Assembly (NCBI RefSeq): GCF_043641925.1 | Contig: NZ_JBHZRU010000022.1 | Coordinates: 4,093-68,092 of the forward strand | DNA: 64,000 nt | Origin: Paenisporosarcina quisquiliarum_A | GTDB lineage: Bacteria; Bacillota; Bacilli; Bacillales_A; Planococcaceae | Reading direction: 5' to 3' | In this document: positions 36,821 through 45,486 of the stretch, piece by piece | Numbering within the stretch: position 1 is the stretch's first letter | How the letters are laid out: every line of letters starts with the position of its first letter | Made by a program: the position numbers and the translations under genes | The notes under the pieces: generated by a model | The model's database searches: none | What the model was told of the DNA's origin: nothing | The model's input: the letters and a program-made list of their open reading frames with translations, nothing else

Positions 36821-37675
36821 ATGTCTTTTCATCAACATCCATCAACTTATCCAAAGCATGTCCATTTAATCGTGTCTGACTTAACAAAGTCGACAGCATT
36901 TTATGAAAACATTATTGGACTACACATCTTGAATAAAACCGAGGACAAAGTAGAGTTCACAGCCAATCGATCAGATGTTTTATTAATCATCGAGCAATCT
37001 CAAGAGAATAATGTTCACATACCTGGGTCTGCAGGCCTTTATCATTTGGCACTCCTACTTCCATCCAAAGAAGAATTAGGTGCGTTATTTAATCACATCC
37101 GCAATACGGGGTATCCGTTTAGTGGTGCCTCTGACCATAAAGTTAGTGAGGCGCTCTATTTGAATGATTTAGATGGCAACGGAATTGAATTGTATTATGA
37201 CCGCAGTCCAGAAACGTGGAATTGGCAAAATGAACAAGTTGAAATGACCGTAGATCCACTTGATATTGAGGGCTTAATTGCCAGTGCAACTAAAGCGGAA
37301 TGGTCTGGCATATCTTCAGGTACAGTCATGGGTCATATTCATTTAAGCGTATCGAACTTAGAAAAAGCCGAAGAATTTTATGTACATGCATTAGGGTTCG
37401 ATATTGTTAGCCGCTATGGATCTCAAGCTACATTCATCTCGTCAAATGGCTATCACCATCACATTGCCCTCAATACTTGGGGACGACCTAAGGCGATAGA
37501 ACGCAATAATCACACGCTCGGATTACATGAGTTTTCACTTGTTTATCCAAATCTAGAGACTCGTGAATTGGTCGTAAATCGTTTGCAAGATATAGACGCG
37601 GTCGTTACTGTGAAAAATAATATCGTGCGTGCGATTGATCCTTCTGGTGCGAAGGTTTTATTGTTAGTAGAATAA
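36821..37675 (+). CDS. VOC-family (glyoxalase/extradiol dioxygenase-like) protein
   Basis: This 284-residue protein has two VOC modules. The first (about residues 10-125) contains HLIVSDLTKSTAFYENIIGLH (in two parts), and the second (about 165-280) GHIHLSVSNLEKAEEFYVHALGF. Metal ligands of the extradiol type are likely H in VMGHIHL, H in LHEFSL and Glu near the ends. It is most like CatE-type catechol-2,3-dioxygenases, which are repressor-controlled in B. subtilis and consistent with the operator upstream. The ATG at 36821 gives correct RBS spacing. Confidence 0.85.
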   Translation: MSFHQHPSTYPKHVHLIVSDLTKSTAFYENIIGLHILNKTEDKVEFTANRSDVLLIIEQSQENNVHIPGSAGLYHLALLLPSKEELGALFNHIRNTGYPFSGASDHKVSEALYLNDLDGNGIELYYDRSPETWNWQNEQVEMTVDPLDIEGLIASATKAEWSGISSGTVMGHIHLSVSNLEKAEEFYVHALGFDIVSRYGSQATFISSNGYHHHIALNTWGRPKAIERNNHTLGLHEFSLVYPNLETRELVVNRLQDIDAVVTVKNNIVRAIDPSGAKVLLLVE

Positions 37676-37684
37676 ATACAAATT

Positions 37685-37714
37685 ACCTCGAGCTGAAAAT
37701 GGCTCGAGGTTTTT
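37685..37714 (+). terminator. Terminator of the VOC gene
   Basis: A CCTCGAGC / GCTCGAGG stem with a T6 run, directly before array 3. Confidence 0.85.
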
Positions 37715-37716
37715 TA

Positions 37717-37842
37717 TGGCGTTTGGAATGAATAATCTAGCGTTTGAGAACGATAATATGTCGTTCGGATGTAATAATATGGCGCAAACTATCATTAATA
37801 TGGCGTTACTCTAGAATAATTTGGCATTAGAGCAAAAAAAGG
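37717..37842. repeat. 21-bp-period repeat array, family TGGCG (array 3, six units)
   Basis: Units begin at 37717, 37738, 37759, 37780, 37801 and 37822. Starts read TGGCG, TAGCG or TGTCG and ends read ATAAT(A/C/T). The array is wedged between the terminators of two convergent genes, as in array 1. Confidence 0.85.
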
Positions 37843-37870
37843 CATGCCAAGTCTAGCAGGCATGCCTCCT
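37840..37870 (-). terminator. Terminator of the spore-surface-like gene
   Basis: An AGGCATGCC / GGCATGCCT stem; the A-run before it gives the U-tail on the minus strand. Confidence 0.8.
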
Positions 37871-37881
37871 TTTGTGTTCAA

Positions 37882-38274
37882 CTACTCTACTTCAACCGTG
37901 TACGTTGCTTGGAACTTGAATGAGCCTGTGTACTCTTGACCAAATCCATTGATTGTAACTTTTGTTACATCATCGTAGACAAATGATACTGCAGAGTTTG
38001 CTTGAATTGGTAGTACAAAGACACCACCACTTCGCTCAAATCTAGCGTTAATTCCGTCATCACTGAAGTTTTCAATAGTACCAGCTAAAACTACAGGTAA
38101 TGAATTTGGTTCAACGTCAAATATATGGTTGTCTGCAGTGCTAGGACCACCTGCGAAAGGAACACAGTTTTCAAACGTTAATGTTTGAAAGCGATCTCTT
38201 TCTGGTCTTTTTGGACATTTACAATCACAGCGGCCGATAGATCCTATAGGTTGTTTGTAATTATTATTGCACAT
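37882..38274 (-). CDS. Cys-rich N-terminus, beta-sandwich protein; possible endospore appendage (Ena-like) subunit
   Basis: This 130-residue protein begins MCNNNYKQPIGSIGRCDCKC, a flexible N-terminal arm with three clustered cysteines. A beta-rich domain follows with VLPIQANSAVSFVYDDVTKV and GSFKFQATYTVEV. The layout recalls Ena (DUF3992) fibre subunits of Bacillus spores, in which N-terminal Cys crosslink stacked subunits. The sequence match is only by pattern. A spore-coat or exosporium protein is the main alternative. No signal peptide is present. Confidence 0.45.
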   Translation of the reverse strand: MCNNNYKQPIGSIGRCDCKCPKRPERDRFQTLTFENCVPFAGGPSTADNHIFDVEPNSLPVVLAGTIENFSDDGINARFERSGGVFVLPIQANSAVSFVYDDVTKVTINGFGQEYTGSFKFQATYTVEVE

Positions 38275-38465
38275 CTATTTTCAACTCCTTGATTAATAGA
38301 TTATGTAGACTCTATTAATTCGAGCGGGCGAAATGGAAAGAATATATCTTTTTGTCAATGTTGGTTAATAGAACTAGTTAGCATTTTCAATTCCAATCAA
38401 AAATTCTCTTATTAGAATTGTACTGATATACTATTTCTATTATTAGGTAAGAGGAGCTAAACAAT

Positions 38466-39989
38466 ATGGGGGATAAAACAAATTTGCGATTGGTCCTAAC
38501 TGGACTACTTTTAGCTATATTAATGGCTGCTATGGACAATACCATTGTGGCAACTGCACTAGGTTCAATATTAGCTGACCTTGGAGGCGTAGAGAGTTAT
38601 GTGTGGATAACGTCTGCATATGCGGTTGCTGTTTTAGCCGGGATGCCGATTTTTGGGAAACTATCAGATATGTATGGGCGGAAGCGATTTTTCGTTTTCG
38701 GTTTAACTATTTTTCTAATTGGGTCTGCACTTTGCGGCATTGCTGAATCTGTTCCTCAACTTGCAGTTTATCGTGCCATTCAAGGAATTGGTGGGGGTGC
38801 TTTATTGCCAATCGCATTTACGATTGTCTTTGACGTATTCCCTCCAGAAAAACGAGGGAAAATGACAGGATTATTAGGGGCAGTATTTGGAGCTTCTAGT
38901 GTTCTAGGTCCATTATTAGGTGCTTTTATTACAGATACGATTAGCTGGCATTGGGTTTTTTATGTGAATGTGCCAATAGGGATTGCGTCTTTAGTTTTAA
39001 TTCTTCGGTTTTATAATGAAACAAGGCAACATGCGAAGCTTAAGATTGATTGGCTAGGTGCCATTACGCTTGTGACCGCAATTGTGAGTCTGATGTTTGG
39101 TCTTGAGCTTGGCGGGAAAGAGTTTGCCTGGGCATCTTGGCAAAGCATCTCATTGTTTAGTATTTTCATTGTCTTCTTTATTGTGTTTTTATGGGCTGAA
39201 AGGAAGGCATCAGAACCTATCATCTCGTTTTGGATGTTTAAGAATCGCTTATTTGCATCATCTCAAGTTTTAGCATTTATATATGGCGCTACTTTTGTCG
39301 GTTTAACCATTTTCATTCCTATTTTTGTTCAAGCTGTTTATGGTGGATCCGCTACCAATGCAGGAATTATATTGATGCCAATGTTACTTGGATCAGTTGT
39401 GGGAAGCGCTTTTGCTGGTTTTGCACAATCAAAAATGACGTATCGTAAGATCATGGTCATTTCAGTCGTCGTGTATTCATTCGGTATGATTTTCATGTCA
39501 ACGATTACGCCAGATACAAGTCGATTGTTATTGACCATTTATATGATTTTAGTCGGTTTAGGCGTCGGATTTTCCTTTTCTTTATTACCATCTGCTAGTG
39601 TTCATAAAATGGACTATCGCCATCGTGGATCAGCAAACTCAACAAATTCATTCTTCCGTTCACTTGGTTTGGCTTTGGGAATTACAATATTCGGTTCCCT
39701 TCAAACGAAATTATTAACGAATGAAATTACAACGAAGCTTGGTGCATCAGGAGATCAAGCAGCGAGTACTATTGATAATTTACAAACGGTTTTCCAACCA
39801 GAACAGCGTGCTCAAATTCCATCAAATATTTTAGAAGTTATCGTAAATGCCATGTCAAATTCGATATCTGCTACATTCTTATGGTCCCTTATTCCGATAG
39901 CCATTGCGGTCGTCGCTGTTTACTTTATGGGGAATGAGAAGTTGGAAGTCTCGAAGAAGTCTCTGGCGAATGAACCTTTACAAGATTAG
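38466..39989 (+). CDS. MFS drug exporter, DHA2 (14-helix) family
   Basis: This 507-residue proton-coupled exporter of the EmrB/QacA subfamily has 14 predicted helices. Motif D1 is visible as AMDNTIVATAL, motif A as GKLSDMYGRKRFF and antiporter motif C as GASSVLGPLLGAF. The substrate range is unknown. Single gene with its own RBS (AAGAGGAGC). Confidence 0.92.
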   Translation: MGDKTNLRLVLTGLLLAILMAAMDNTIVATALGSILADLGGVESYVWITSAYAVAVLAGMPIFGKLSDMYGRKRFFVFGLTIFLIGSALCGIAESVPQLAVYRAIQGIGGGALLPIAFTIVFDVFPPEKRGKMTGLLGAVFGASSVLGPLLGAFITDTISWHWVFYVNVPIGIASLVLILRFYNETRQHAKLKIDWLGAITLVTAIVSLMFGLELGGKEFAWASWQSISLFSIFIVFFIVFLWAERKASEPIISFWMFKNRLFASSQVLAFIYGATFVGLTIFIPIFVQAVYGGSATNAGIILMPMLLGSVVGSAFAGFAQSKMTYRKIMVISVVVYSFGMIFMSTITPDTSRLLLTIYMILVGLGVGFSFSLLPSASVHKMDYRHRGSANSTNSFFRSLGLALGITIFGSLQTKLLTNEITTKLGASGDQAASTIDNLQTVFQPEQRAQIPSNILEVIVNAMSNSISATFLWSLIPIAIAVVAVYFMGNEKLEVSKKSLANEPLQD

Positions 39990-40047
39990 CACTATTTTTT
40001 ACTAGATTAGTTTTAAAAAGAGCTTCTGAATTTATAAGATATAAAAA

Positions 40048-40079
40048 TGGCCCTATCGCAAACGCGAGGGGCCATTATA
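40048..40079. terminator. Bidirectional terminator
   Basis: An ATGGCCCT-rich stem pairing with GGGGCCAT around an inner CGC/GCG, between the MFS and recQ genes. Confidence 0.75.
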
Positions 40080-40082
40080 TAT

Positions 40083-41837
40083 TTATCCATTTATAACTGC
40101 TAAAAATGCATCGCCATATTTCTCGAGTTTATTGGCACCTACACCACTAACTTTTAAGAACTCATCTTCATCTTTTGGTCGTCGTGCACACATATCCTGC
40201 AACGTTTTGTCTGAGAAAATAACAAATGGTGGTACATTTGCTTCTTCTGCTAAACGCTTACGTAAAACTCGTAACTCTTCAAACATTGGATCATTATCCG
40301 CAATTTGTTTTGTTACGACGACTCCTTTTCTTAAGACCTTGCGATTTCCTTTAAGTACATCTTTACTATGTTCTGTAACATAAATGGTCGGAAACGATCC
40401 ATGCTCTACTGCTAATAAATCTTGAGAAATCATAAACTCCATCAGGTTAGCCACTTCTTTAGCACTGTAGTGTTTTAAAATTCCGTAAGTCGTCAACTTA
40501 TCAAAACCAAATTCGATTACCTTTTTATTCTTAGAACCAGTTAACACTTGAGCAGTCAGCATTTTACCAAACTTCTGCCCCATTCGAATAACACAAGAGA
40601 GCACCATCTGAGCGTCTGTTGTGACATCTTGGCTTTCACGATCATCCATACAATTGCTGCATCTTCCACACGCCTGTGCATCGGTATCACCAAAATAATG
40701 AATGATAAATTGTTGCAAACAATTTTCGGTATGACAGTAATCAACCATTCCTTGAAGCTTTACAAGTTCCCCAGGGATTCGACTTTGATCTTGCGCTTGA
40801 TCGATTAAGAAACGTTGCGTTTGAACATCTTGAGACGCATACATCAAAATACATTCACTCGGGAGACCATCGCGACCTGCACGGCCCGCTTCTTGATAAT
40901 AGCTCTCCATATTCCGTGGAATTTGATAATGAATGACATATCGAATATTGGATTTATCTATACCCATTCCAAAGGCGTTCGTAGCAACCATAACATCCAC
41001 TTCATCCTTCAAGAAACGCTCTTGTTCATAACGTCGATCCTCATCATATAAACCTGCATGATACTTGGCAACCTTCACTCCGCGTTTATGTAACATATCG
41101 TGAACATGATCAACCGTTTTTCGAGTTGCCGCATAAATAATGCCCGCTTCATTTTCGTTTTTCTTTACGTAATCTTTTACGAATTTCTCGCGATCTTGAC
41201 CAGGAATCACTGAAAACGATAGGTTAGCGCGTTCAAATCCGGTCATAACCGTGTGTTCTTCTTTTATTGCTAAAATCCTGCAAATATCTTCCCTAACTTG
41301 AGGGGTGGCTGTTGCCGTTAAAGCCAACACAGTCGGTGTATTTGGAAATAACTCAGTCATTCGACTAATTAAGCGATAGCTTGGTCTAAAATCATGACCC
41401 CATTGTGAAATACAGTGAGCTTCATCTACTGCGATAAGCGGCACCGGTATTCCTTGTAATTCATTTAAGAAGGTTTGTGAGTCTAATCGTTCTGGTGCAA
41501 TATATAGTAATTTAACTGCTCCGCGTTGAACATCATAAAGGACTTCTCTTACTTCCTCATGACTTAGCGAGCTATTAATATAAGCCGCAGAAATACCAGC
41601 TTCTATTAATGTATCAACTTGGTCTTTCATTAAAGAAATAAGTGGAGATACCACAATGGTTGTACCTTCAAGAACCAGTGCAGGGATTTGATAACAAATC
41701 GACTTTCCTCCACCAGTAGGCATAACACATATGGAATTCACTCCATCCAATACTTGTTGGATCGCCTGTTCTTGTCCTTTACGGAACGTTTCATATCCGA
41801 AATACGATTGTAAATACTTCCTTGCTTGTTCTAACAA
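40083..41837 (-). CDS. recQ: ATP-dependent DNA helicase RecQ
   Basis: This 584-residue 3'-5' helicase acts in recombination and replication-fork repair. Motif I is MPTGGGKS, motif II DEAH within VDEAHCISQWGHDFRPSY, and motif VI QEAGRAGRDG. The RQC zinc-binding cysteines (CHTENC and CGRCSNC) are followed by a C-terminal HRDC domain (about residues 505-580). I prefer the TTG at 41837 (AAGGAG at 8 bp). A GTG at 41846 lies too close to the RBS. Confidence 0.95.
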   Translation of the reverse strand: MLEQARKYLQSYFGYETFRKGQEQAIQQVLDGVNSICVMPTGGGKSICYQIPALVLEGTTIVVSPLISLMKDQVDTLIEAGISAAYINSSLSHEEVREVLYDVQRGAVKLLYIAPERLDSQTFLNELQGIPVPLIAVDEAHCISQWGHDFRPSYRLISRMTELFPNTPTVLALTATATPQVREDICRILAIKEEHTVMTGFERANLSFSVIPGQDREKFVKDYVKKNENEAGIIYAATRKTVDHVHDMLHKRGVKVAKYHAGLYDEDRRYEQERFLKDEVDVMVATNAFGMGIDKSNIRYVIHYQIPRNMESYYQEAGRAGRDGLPSECILMYASQDVQTQRFLIDQAQDQSRIPGELVKLQGMVDYCHTENCLQQFIIHYFGDTDAQACGRCSNCMDDRESQDVTTDAQMVLSCVIRMGQKFGKMLTAQVLTGSKNKKVIEFGFDKLTTYGILKHYSAKEVANLMEFMISQDLLAVEHGSFPTIYVTEHSKDVLKGNRKVLRKGVVVTKQIADNDPMFEELRVLRKRLAEEANVPPFVIFSDKTLQDMCARRPKDEDEFLKVSGVGANKLEKYGDAFLAVING

Positions 41838-41849
41838 TAATGTCACTCC

Positions 41850-41945
41850 TTAATCGGTGCCTGGCACTCAAACTTTCGTGTTTGTTTCAACTATTTCAAT
41901 TGTTTATTTTTTCGTGTTTGTATCCGTACCTGGAACTGCAACAGT
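41850..41945. repeat. GTGCCAGGCAC-type short repeat pair, partly inside a coding end
   Basis: On the minus strand two related stretches occur: GTTCCAGGTACGGAT with CAAACACGAAAA, and GTGCCAGGCACCGAT with CAAACACGAAAG. The first copy forms the last codons of the DUF1836 gene (VPGTDTNTKK). The palindrome GTGCCAGGCAC resembles short repeats common in Bacillus intergenic DNA. Confidence 0.55.
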
Positions 41946-42497
41946 TTCTGTTAGGTCATCAATCAGACGTTCGGCTATTTTTCGGTATGAGTTACTAATG
42001 TTTACGAGAGACGCGATAAGCATAATTTGTTCTAATTTCTCATCTTCCGCATCTATTACTCTTTTTACTTCTTGATGCCTTAGTGGAATGGATTCACTCA
42101 CATTTTCTGCATTCGTTTTCTGCAGCGTAAGTAAACTAGTATAGAACGCATCTAAGTTTATGTCATCACTTGTGATCTTATCGTTAATAATTTGTAGCGT
42201 TGACTTAATATCCGTAATCGAAAGAGCACCTTTTAATTGGTAGATTAAGCTTATTAATATGAGATGCTTTTTTGAGTACTTTTTGTTTTTGATTGGAATA
42301 AACAACTTGCCTTTCGCATAGTTGTTAATCATCGTTTTAGTTAGAATTTTTTCATCTTCATTTCGTTTTGTTTCTTTGTATTTTTGATCAAATAATTGAA
42401 TGACTTGATCCATATATAAATCAATTTCAGGCATTTCTTCTAATGACACACTCTTTTCGAGTGATATCTTCTCTAGTAAATCATTGATATTTTCCAT
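41904..42497 (-). CDS. DUF1836 protein
   Basis: This 197-residue protein contains the DUF1836 region (about residues 20-125: PEIDLYMDQVIQLFDQKY and TKTMINNYAKGKLFIPIKNKKYSK, the latter read in parts). This looks like a winged-helix or MerR-like DNA-binding fold often near sporulation or stress genes. Function is unknown. Its C-terminus is formed by a short dispersed repeat and may be a recent extension. RBS GAGGTG. Confidence 0.82.
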   Translation of the reverse strand: MENINDLLEKISLEKSVSLEEMPEIDLYMDQVIQLFDQKYKETKRNEDEKILTKTMINNYAKGKLFIPIKNKKYSKKHLILISLIYQLKGALSITDIKSTLQIINDKITSDDINLDAFYTSLLTLQKTNAENVSESIPLRHQEVKRVIDAEDEKLEQIMLIASLVNISNSYRKIAERLIDDLTETVAVPGTDTNTKK

Positions 42498-42564
42498 TAC
42501 GCCACCTCAAATATATCTGTTTCCTTATAATTTATTTTACATGAAAAACCTTTGAACGTAAATG

Positions 42565-42620
42565 TTGACTACATGATGAATTGATTATATATTGATAAGT
42601 AGTTATTATTACTACTTATC
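42565..42620 (+). promoter_or_regulatory. Promoter and operator palindrome of the hemolysin III-like gene
   Basis: TTGACT (42565-42570), a 17-bp spacer and TATATT (42588-42593) form a promoter. A perfect 10-bp inverted repeat, GATAAGTAGT (42594-42603) / ACTACTTATC (42611-42620), covers the expected start point and should be a repressor site. Confidence 0.65.
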
Positions 42621-42636
42621 GAAATGAGGGTGTTTT

Positions 42637-43284
42637 ATGAATCGTTATATTCGCGAACCTTTTAACTCTTTATCACATTTTTTAGGTGCTGGTTTATCCG
42701 TTATTGCTTTACTAATGATGGTGGAAAAAGCAATTTCAAATGAAGAAACCATTCTACAGGTCATAGCTGTCTCCATTTTCGGATTAAGTATGATTCTCTT
42801 ATATTCAACGTCTGCCATCTATCATATGGTACTATCTACGGACAAAACAATTGCCTATTTCAGAAAACTAGACCACTCCATGATTTATATTTTAATAGCT
42901 GGATCTTATGCGCCGCTTTGTTTAATTGCTTTAGAAGGTAAAACGGGAGTCATATTATTTTCGATTGTAGCTTTCCTTGCAATAGCAGGTGTTTTATTTA
43001 AAATGGTTTGGTTTCATTCTCCAAGATGGTTATCCACCGGTTTATATATTGCAATGGGCTGGATTATTGTTTTCCTTGCCGCACCGTTATCAGAGCGTTT
43101 AAGTATGAACGGCCTTCTTTTATTAATTGGCGGAGGCGTCATGTATACCATTGGTGGTGCCATTTATGCAGCGAAACCCAATATCTTAAAAATTTCACCT
43201 TTAGGGTTTCATGAAATTTTTCACATTTTCATTCTTCTCGGGACACTTTGTCACTTTTTATGCGTTTATTTTTATGTGTTGTAA
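42637..43284 (+). CDS. Hemolysin III family (PAQR-like) membrane protein
   Basis: This 215-residue protein has seven membrane helices of the YqfA/hemolysin III family. Conserved residues include NSLSHFLGAG near the N-terminus, STSAIYHMV, RKLDHSMIYILIAGSY and FHEIFHIFI with the metal-binding His. Despite the name, cytolytic activity is not implied. The role is probably membrane homeostasis. Confidence 0.9.
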   Translation: MNRYIREPFNSLSHFLGAGLSVIALLMMVEKAISNEETILQVIAVSIFGLSMILLYSTSAIYHMVLSTDKTIAYFRKLDHSMIYILIAGSYAPLCLIALEGKTGVILFSIVAFLAIAGVLFKMVWFHSPRWLSTGLYIAMGWIIVFLAAPLSERLSMNGLLLLIGGGVMYTIGGAIYAAKPNILKISPLGFHEIFHIFILLGTLCHFLCVYFYVL

Positions 43285-43376
43285 GCGTTCTTGAACCAAC
43301 AGTGAACCTCTACCCAAGCTTCTCCATTCTGCGTACATAGACTAGGAAGAGAAAAGTGTAAGGGAGGTACAAATTT

Positions 43377-43862
43377 TTGGTTAATCAATTTCCTGGTTTC
43401 CCTTTTTCAGATCGAGACTCTACACCATTTGGCATACCCGGTTTCCCTGGACGAGGAGGACCACAATTCGGAATTCCTGGCTTCCCTGGACAAGGAGGGC
43501 CACCGTTTGGAAGACCTGGATTTCCGGGACCTGGTGGACCACCATCCCAAGGGCCAGGTTTTCCTTCGCTACCAGGTGGTGTTCGTCCCCCATCGAATGT
43601 TCCTTCAGGACCGCCTCCATCGTTTACGCCACAGCAAGCTCCTCAAGCTAGAGGTGGAGTTAGCGCATTTGCAGTAGATCCTGGAGCGATTCGTGGATGT
43701 TTATTCCGCTTTACGTTTATTTGGTTACGAAACGGTCGATCTTTTTGGTTCTACCCAACTTTCGTTGGCAGAGAATCCATAGCCGGCTATCGTTGGAACG
43801 GATTTAGATGGAATTATTATGGCACTGACTTAGACCGCGTTTCATCTTTCCAATGTTTTTAA
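43377..43862 (+). CDS. Pro/Gly-rich protein with conserved C-terminal domain
   Basis: This 161-residue protein starts at the TTG at 43377 (GGGAGG upstream). Residues 1-95 are low complexity with FPG, PGFPG and GGPP tandem repeats, collagen-like but without a strict GXY period. Residues about 103-161 form a compact domain (RGCLFRFTFIWLRNGRSFWF and ending SSFQCF) that is conserved in Bacillaceae proteins loosely labelled as transporters. No membrane helices are evident. A spore or cell-surface role is possible but unproven. Confidence 0.65.
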   Translation: MVNQFPGFPFSDRDSTPFGIPGFPGRGGPQFGIPGFPGQGGPPFGRPGFPGPGGPPSQGPGFPSLPGGVRPPSNVPSGPPPSFTPQQAPQARGGVSAFAVDPGAIRGCLFRFTFIWLRNGRSFWFYPTFVGRESIAGYRWNGFRWNYYGTDLDRVSSFQCF

Positions 43863-43892
43863 ATGAAGAACGGTTAATCTGTAAATAATCTA

Positions 43893-43926
43893 AAAGAGCA
43901 TGGAATTAATTTTCCATGCTCTTTCT
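43893..43926 (+). terminator. Terminator of the Pro/Gly-rich gene
   Basis: An AAAGAGCATGGAA / TTCCATGCTCTTT stem. Confidence 0.85.
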
Positions 43927-43946
43927 CATTGATTAGATAACTAGAA

Positions 43947-43971
43947 AAACCTCCTATATAAAAGGAGGTTT
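43947..43971. repeat. 25-bp hairpin repeat, copy 1
   Basis: AAACCTCCT...AGGAGGTTT hairpin. A near-identical copy lies exactly 450 bp downstream at 44397-44421. The pair brackets two other repeat elements. Confidence 0.7.
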
Positions 43972-44002
43972 CAGATTGATGATAAATAAATATGTTGATC
44001 TC

Positions 44003-44130
44003 CATTTTGACGGACGCTTTCAGCGGGCAAGACTTCAGCCGCTTCCCTCGCGTTGCTCAGTCCAGGGTCTTCAGTTCTTGCTCATTCCGCCCGAGTCGCC
44101 GCCTCCATTTCAATCAACTGAAATTCTTGT
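44003..44130 (-). repeat. GC-rich dispersed intergenic repeat, copy in reverse orientation
   Basis: The stretch contains GACGGACGCTTTCAGCGGGC, whose complement matches CCCGCGGAAAGCGTCCGTC at 45570-45590. It is clearly more GC-rich than its surroundings and non-coding. Confidence 0.6.
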
Positions 44131-44213
44131 AAATATGATCGTCTATTATTCATAGAAAGTTATACAGATTTGATATCTAATTGCTTAATGCTCTACAAAC
44201 CTATTTTCGCAGA

Positions 44214-44318
44214 AAGGTGGTCGACTATTTCTTAAGACTCCTGCGGAAAATCGAAACACTCTAGACCCAAAGGTTTGTGTTTCGTCCGCGGAAAGTAAAA
44301 GAAATAACCGACCACCTT
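44214..44318. repeat. Terminal-inverted-repeat element (about 105 bp)
   Basis: Ends AAGGTGGTCGACTATTTCTT (44214-44233) and an imperfect complement (44299-44318) would fold the whole element into a long hairpin. It holds the CCTGCGGAAAATCG and TCCGCGGAAAGT motifs of the neighbouring GC-rich repeats. It has no coding capacity. Confidence 0.65.
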
Positions 44319-44396
44319 GTTTTTTTCAAAGGAAATAATATTAAAAACTTATTTTTATGAAGTTATATAAACTAATAATCCTTTGTTTACAATCTG

Positions 44397-44421
44397 AAAC
44401 CTCCTACATAAAAGGAGATTT
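44397..44421. repeat. 25-bp hairpin repeat, copy 2
   Basis: AAACCTCCTA and TAAAAGGAGATTT form the same hairpin as copy 1 with two base changes. A T-run follows, and it may terminate transcription near the alpha/beta hydrolase gene. Confidence 0.65.
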
Positions 44422-44441
44422 TTTCACATATATTTTATGTT

Positions 44442-45230
44442 TTATGATTTCAAAAAATGTTGAATTTCAGATATTAGAGCTTCAGGTTTTTCCATCATAC
44501 TCATGTGTCCTGCTCCTTTAATTAAAGCTTGAGAAATAGAGTCTTTACGTACAGAAAACGTCTTTTCCGGAGGAATAACTTGGTCCTTTTCTCCAGCAAT
44601 TAATAAAGCAGGTAGTCTGCTGTTTTTTAAGACATGATTACGGTCTGGTCGCTCTTTCATCGCTTGTAACATGCCAATTGCGCCTTCTTCAGATGTACCA
44701 TAACCAATCTCTTTCGTCTTTTGAACATCTGCAGCATTCGTTTCTAAATTCTCTTCAGCAAACAATTTTGGTATTAATCCATCAACAAATTCAGTAATTC
44801 CCTCTTTCTGCACTTTTTCAATCGAAGCAGTTCGTCCATCCTTTGCTTCTTCTGAATCCGCGTGAGCTGTTGAGTGAATTAGAGAAAATCCTAATAAACG
44901 TTCTTCATATTTTTCTGCAAACGCTAAAGTTATATAACCACCTAATGAATGACCAAATAACGTTACTTTTTCAATACCTAATTTATCTAAAAGTTCTTTC
45001 AAAGTATCAGCCATATACTCTAGCTGGTAATTTCCTTTAGGAAATGTCGAATCACCATGCCCCGGTAAATCGGGTACAATCACACGGTTTTTCTTTGATA
45101 AAACTGGCATTACTTCATCCCAATAGGCGTGACTTCCACAAAATCCATGAAGTAAGACAATGACTTCTCCATCACCTCGATCTTGATAAGATAATGAAAG
45201 GTTAGATAATTCGATTTTACGTAGACTCAT
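44442..45230 (-). CDS. Alpha/beta hydrolase
   Basis: This 262-residue serine hydrolase has the oxyanion motif HGFCG, the nucleophile elbow GHSLGG (Ser about residue 94), a late acidic residue in AGEKDQVIPPE and the catalytic His in GAGHMSMMEKPE. The substrate is unknown. It belongs to the esterase/haloperoxidase-like group. Single gene. Confidence 0.9.
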   Translation of the reverse strand: MSLRKIELSNLSLSYQDRGDGEVIVLLHGFCGSHAYWDEVMPVLSKKNRVIVPDLPGHGDSTFPKGNYQLEYMADTLKELLDKLGIEKVTLFGHSLGGYITLAFAEKYEERLLGFSLIHSTAHADSEEAKDGRTASIEKVQKEGITEFVDGLIPKLFAEENLETNAADVQKTKEIGYGTSEEGAIGMLQAMKERPDRNHVLKNSRLPALLIAGEKDQVIPPEKTFSVRKDSISQALIKGAGHMSMMEKPEALISEIQHFLKS

Positions 45231-45486
45231 TCAAACAACAACTCCCGTATTCTTGATTTCTTAATGATTACCCTTTTTTGACAAAAGATAAGCATGAATT
45301 CAAGACTTGAGACAAAATGAACACAAAGTGAATGAAAACACACCAAACTATACTCCTTTTTCCCTAGAGCAGTAGAATAATTTGGGGTTTTCTAATTAGT
45401 GTAAAGATGGAATAGATATAAAAATGGGATTTTATTGTATTTAATTTTGAAGATCATTCTGCAAGCATGATCTTAGGTAGGTAATG

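Noticed and set aside
43420..43677. Alternative-frame proteins in the Pro/Gly-rich gene
   Set aside because: They are by-products of the repeated PG-rich coding sequence. The plus-strand frame at 43377 has the RBS and the conserved C-terminal domain.
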